DNA from: Pseudomonadota bacterium
GTDB lineage: Bacteria; Desulfobacterota; Desulfovibrionia; Desulfovibrionales; Desulfovibrionaceae
Direction: 5' to 3'
Assembly (NCBI GenBank): GCA_023433925.1
Contig: JAEYTO010000055.1
Location: 1 to 16,019 of the forward strand
DNA: 16,019 bases
Part shown: one piece after another, positions 15,962 to 16,019 of the stretch
Layout of the letters: each line of letters starts with the position of its first letter
Numbering within the stretch: position 1 is the first letter of the stretch
The notes under the pieces: model-generated
Database searches by the model: none
What the model saw: only the letters and a program-made list of their open reading frames with translations
What the model was told of the DNA's origin: nothing
Position numbers and translations under genes: made by a program

Positions 15962-16019
15962 TCCCCTGGATCCGCGTGATGGGAAAAGGCCGGTCCGCGA
16001 GAACTTGAATGCGCTCGCG

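Overview
The window is a GC-rich bacterial chromosome segment. It reads most easily as a sulfate-reducing member of the Desulfovibrionaceae or a close relative. The reasons are a nickel carbon monoxide dehydrogenase with a CO-sensing CooA-type regulator, a selenocysteine tRNA, and the gene order ftsH-folP-cdaA-cdaR-glmM-galU, which as I recall it is typical of that group. The genus is an inference from gene content and was not tested by any search.

Left part (36-5745, minus strand). cooS (36-1922) encodes the anaerobic Ni-Fe CO dehydrogenase. Directly upstream of it lies a CooA-like CRP/FNR-family gene (2090-2743) with its own sigma-70-like promoter. Between them is a 16-bp dyad identical to the Rhodospirillum rubrum CooA consensus, placed as for a class II activator of cooS. 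Next come infA (IF-1, 2940-3158) and a long non-coding stretch that starts at a near-consensus promoter (3500-3528). The first ~195 nt of that transcript can form a 12-position closing helix and resembles a 6S-type RNA. A PEP-CTERM exported protein gene (3630-4172) follows, with a strong terminator and a sigma-54 (-24/-12) promoter candidate. Then come an HSL-family alpha/beta hydrolase (4493-5494) and selC, the tRNA-Sec gene (5652-5745), with its own terminator.

Right part (6067-15829, plus strand). A tightly packed run, ftsH-folP-cdaA-cdaR(ybbR)-glmM-galU, links membrane-protein quality control, folate synthesis, cyclic di-AMP synthesis and its regulator, and the precursors UDP-GlcNAc and UDP-glucose. 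ftsH starts with TTG and has a structured leader; cdaA may start with a CTG. priA, the replication-restart helicase, follows after a 380-bp gap packed with perfect hairpins, and another group of tandem hairpins lies downstream of it.

How it fits together: CO binds CooA, CooA activates cooS, and CO is oxidised to CO2. The cdaA-cdaR-glmM set couples second-messenger output to cell-wall precursor synthesis. The items most worth a second look are the exact CooA operator, the 6S-like RNA in front of infA, the sigma-54 promoter on the lone PEP-CTERM gene, the possible CTG start of cdaA, and the hairpin arrays flanking priA. No CRISPR array, insertion sequence or phage gene was seen.
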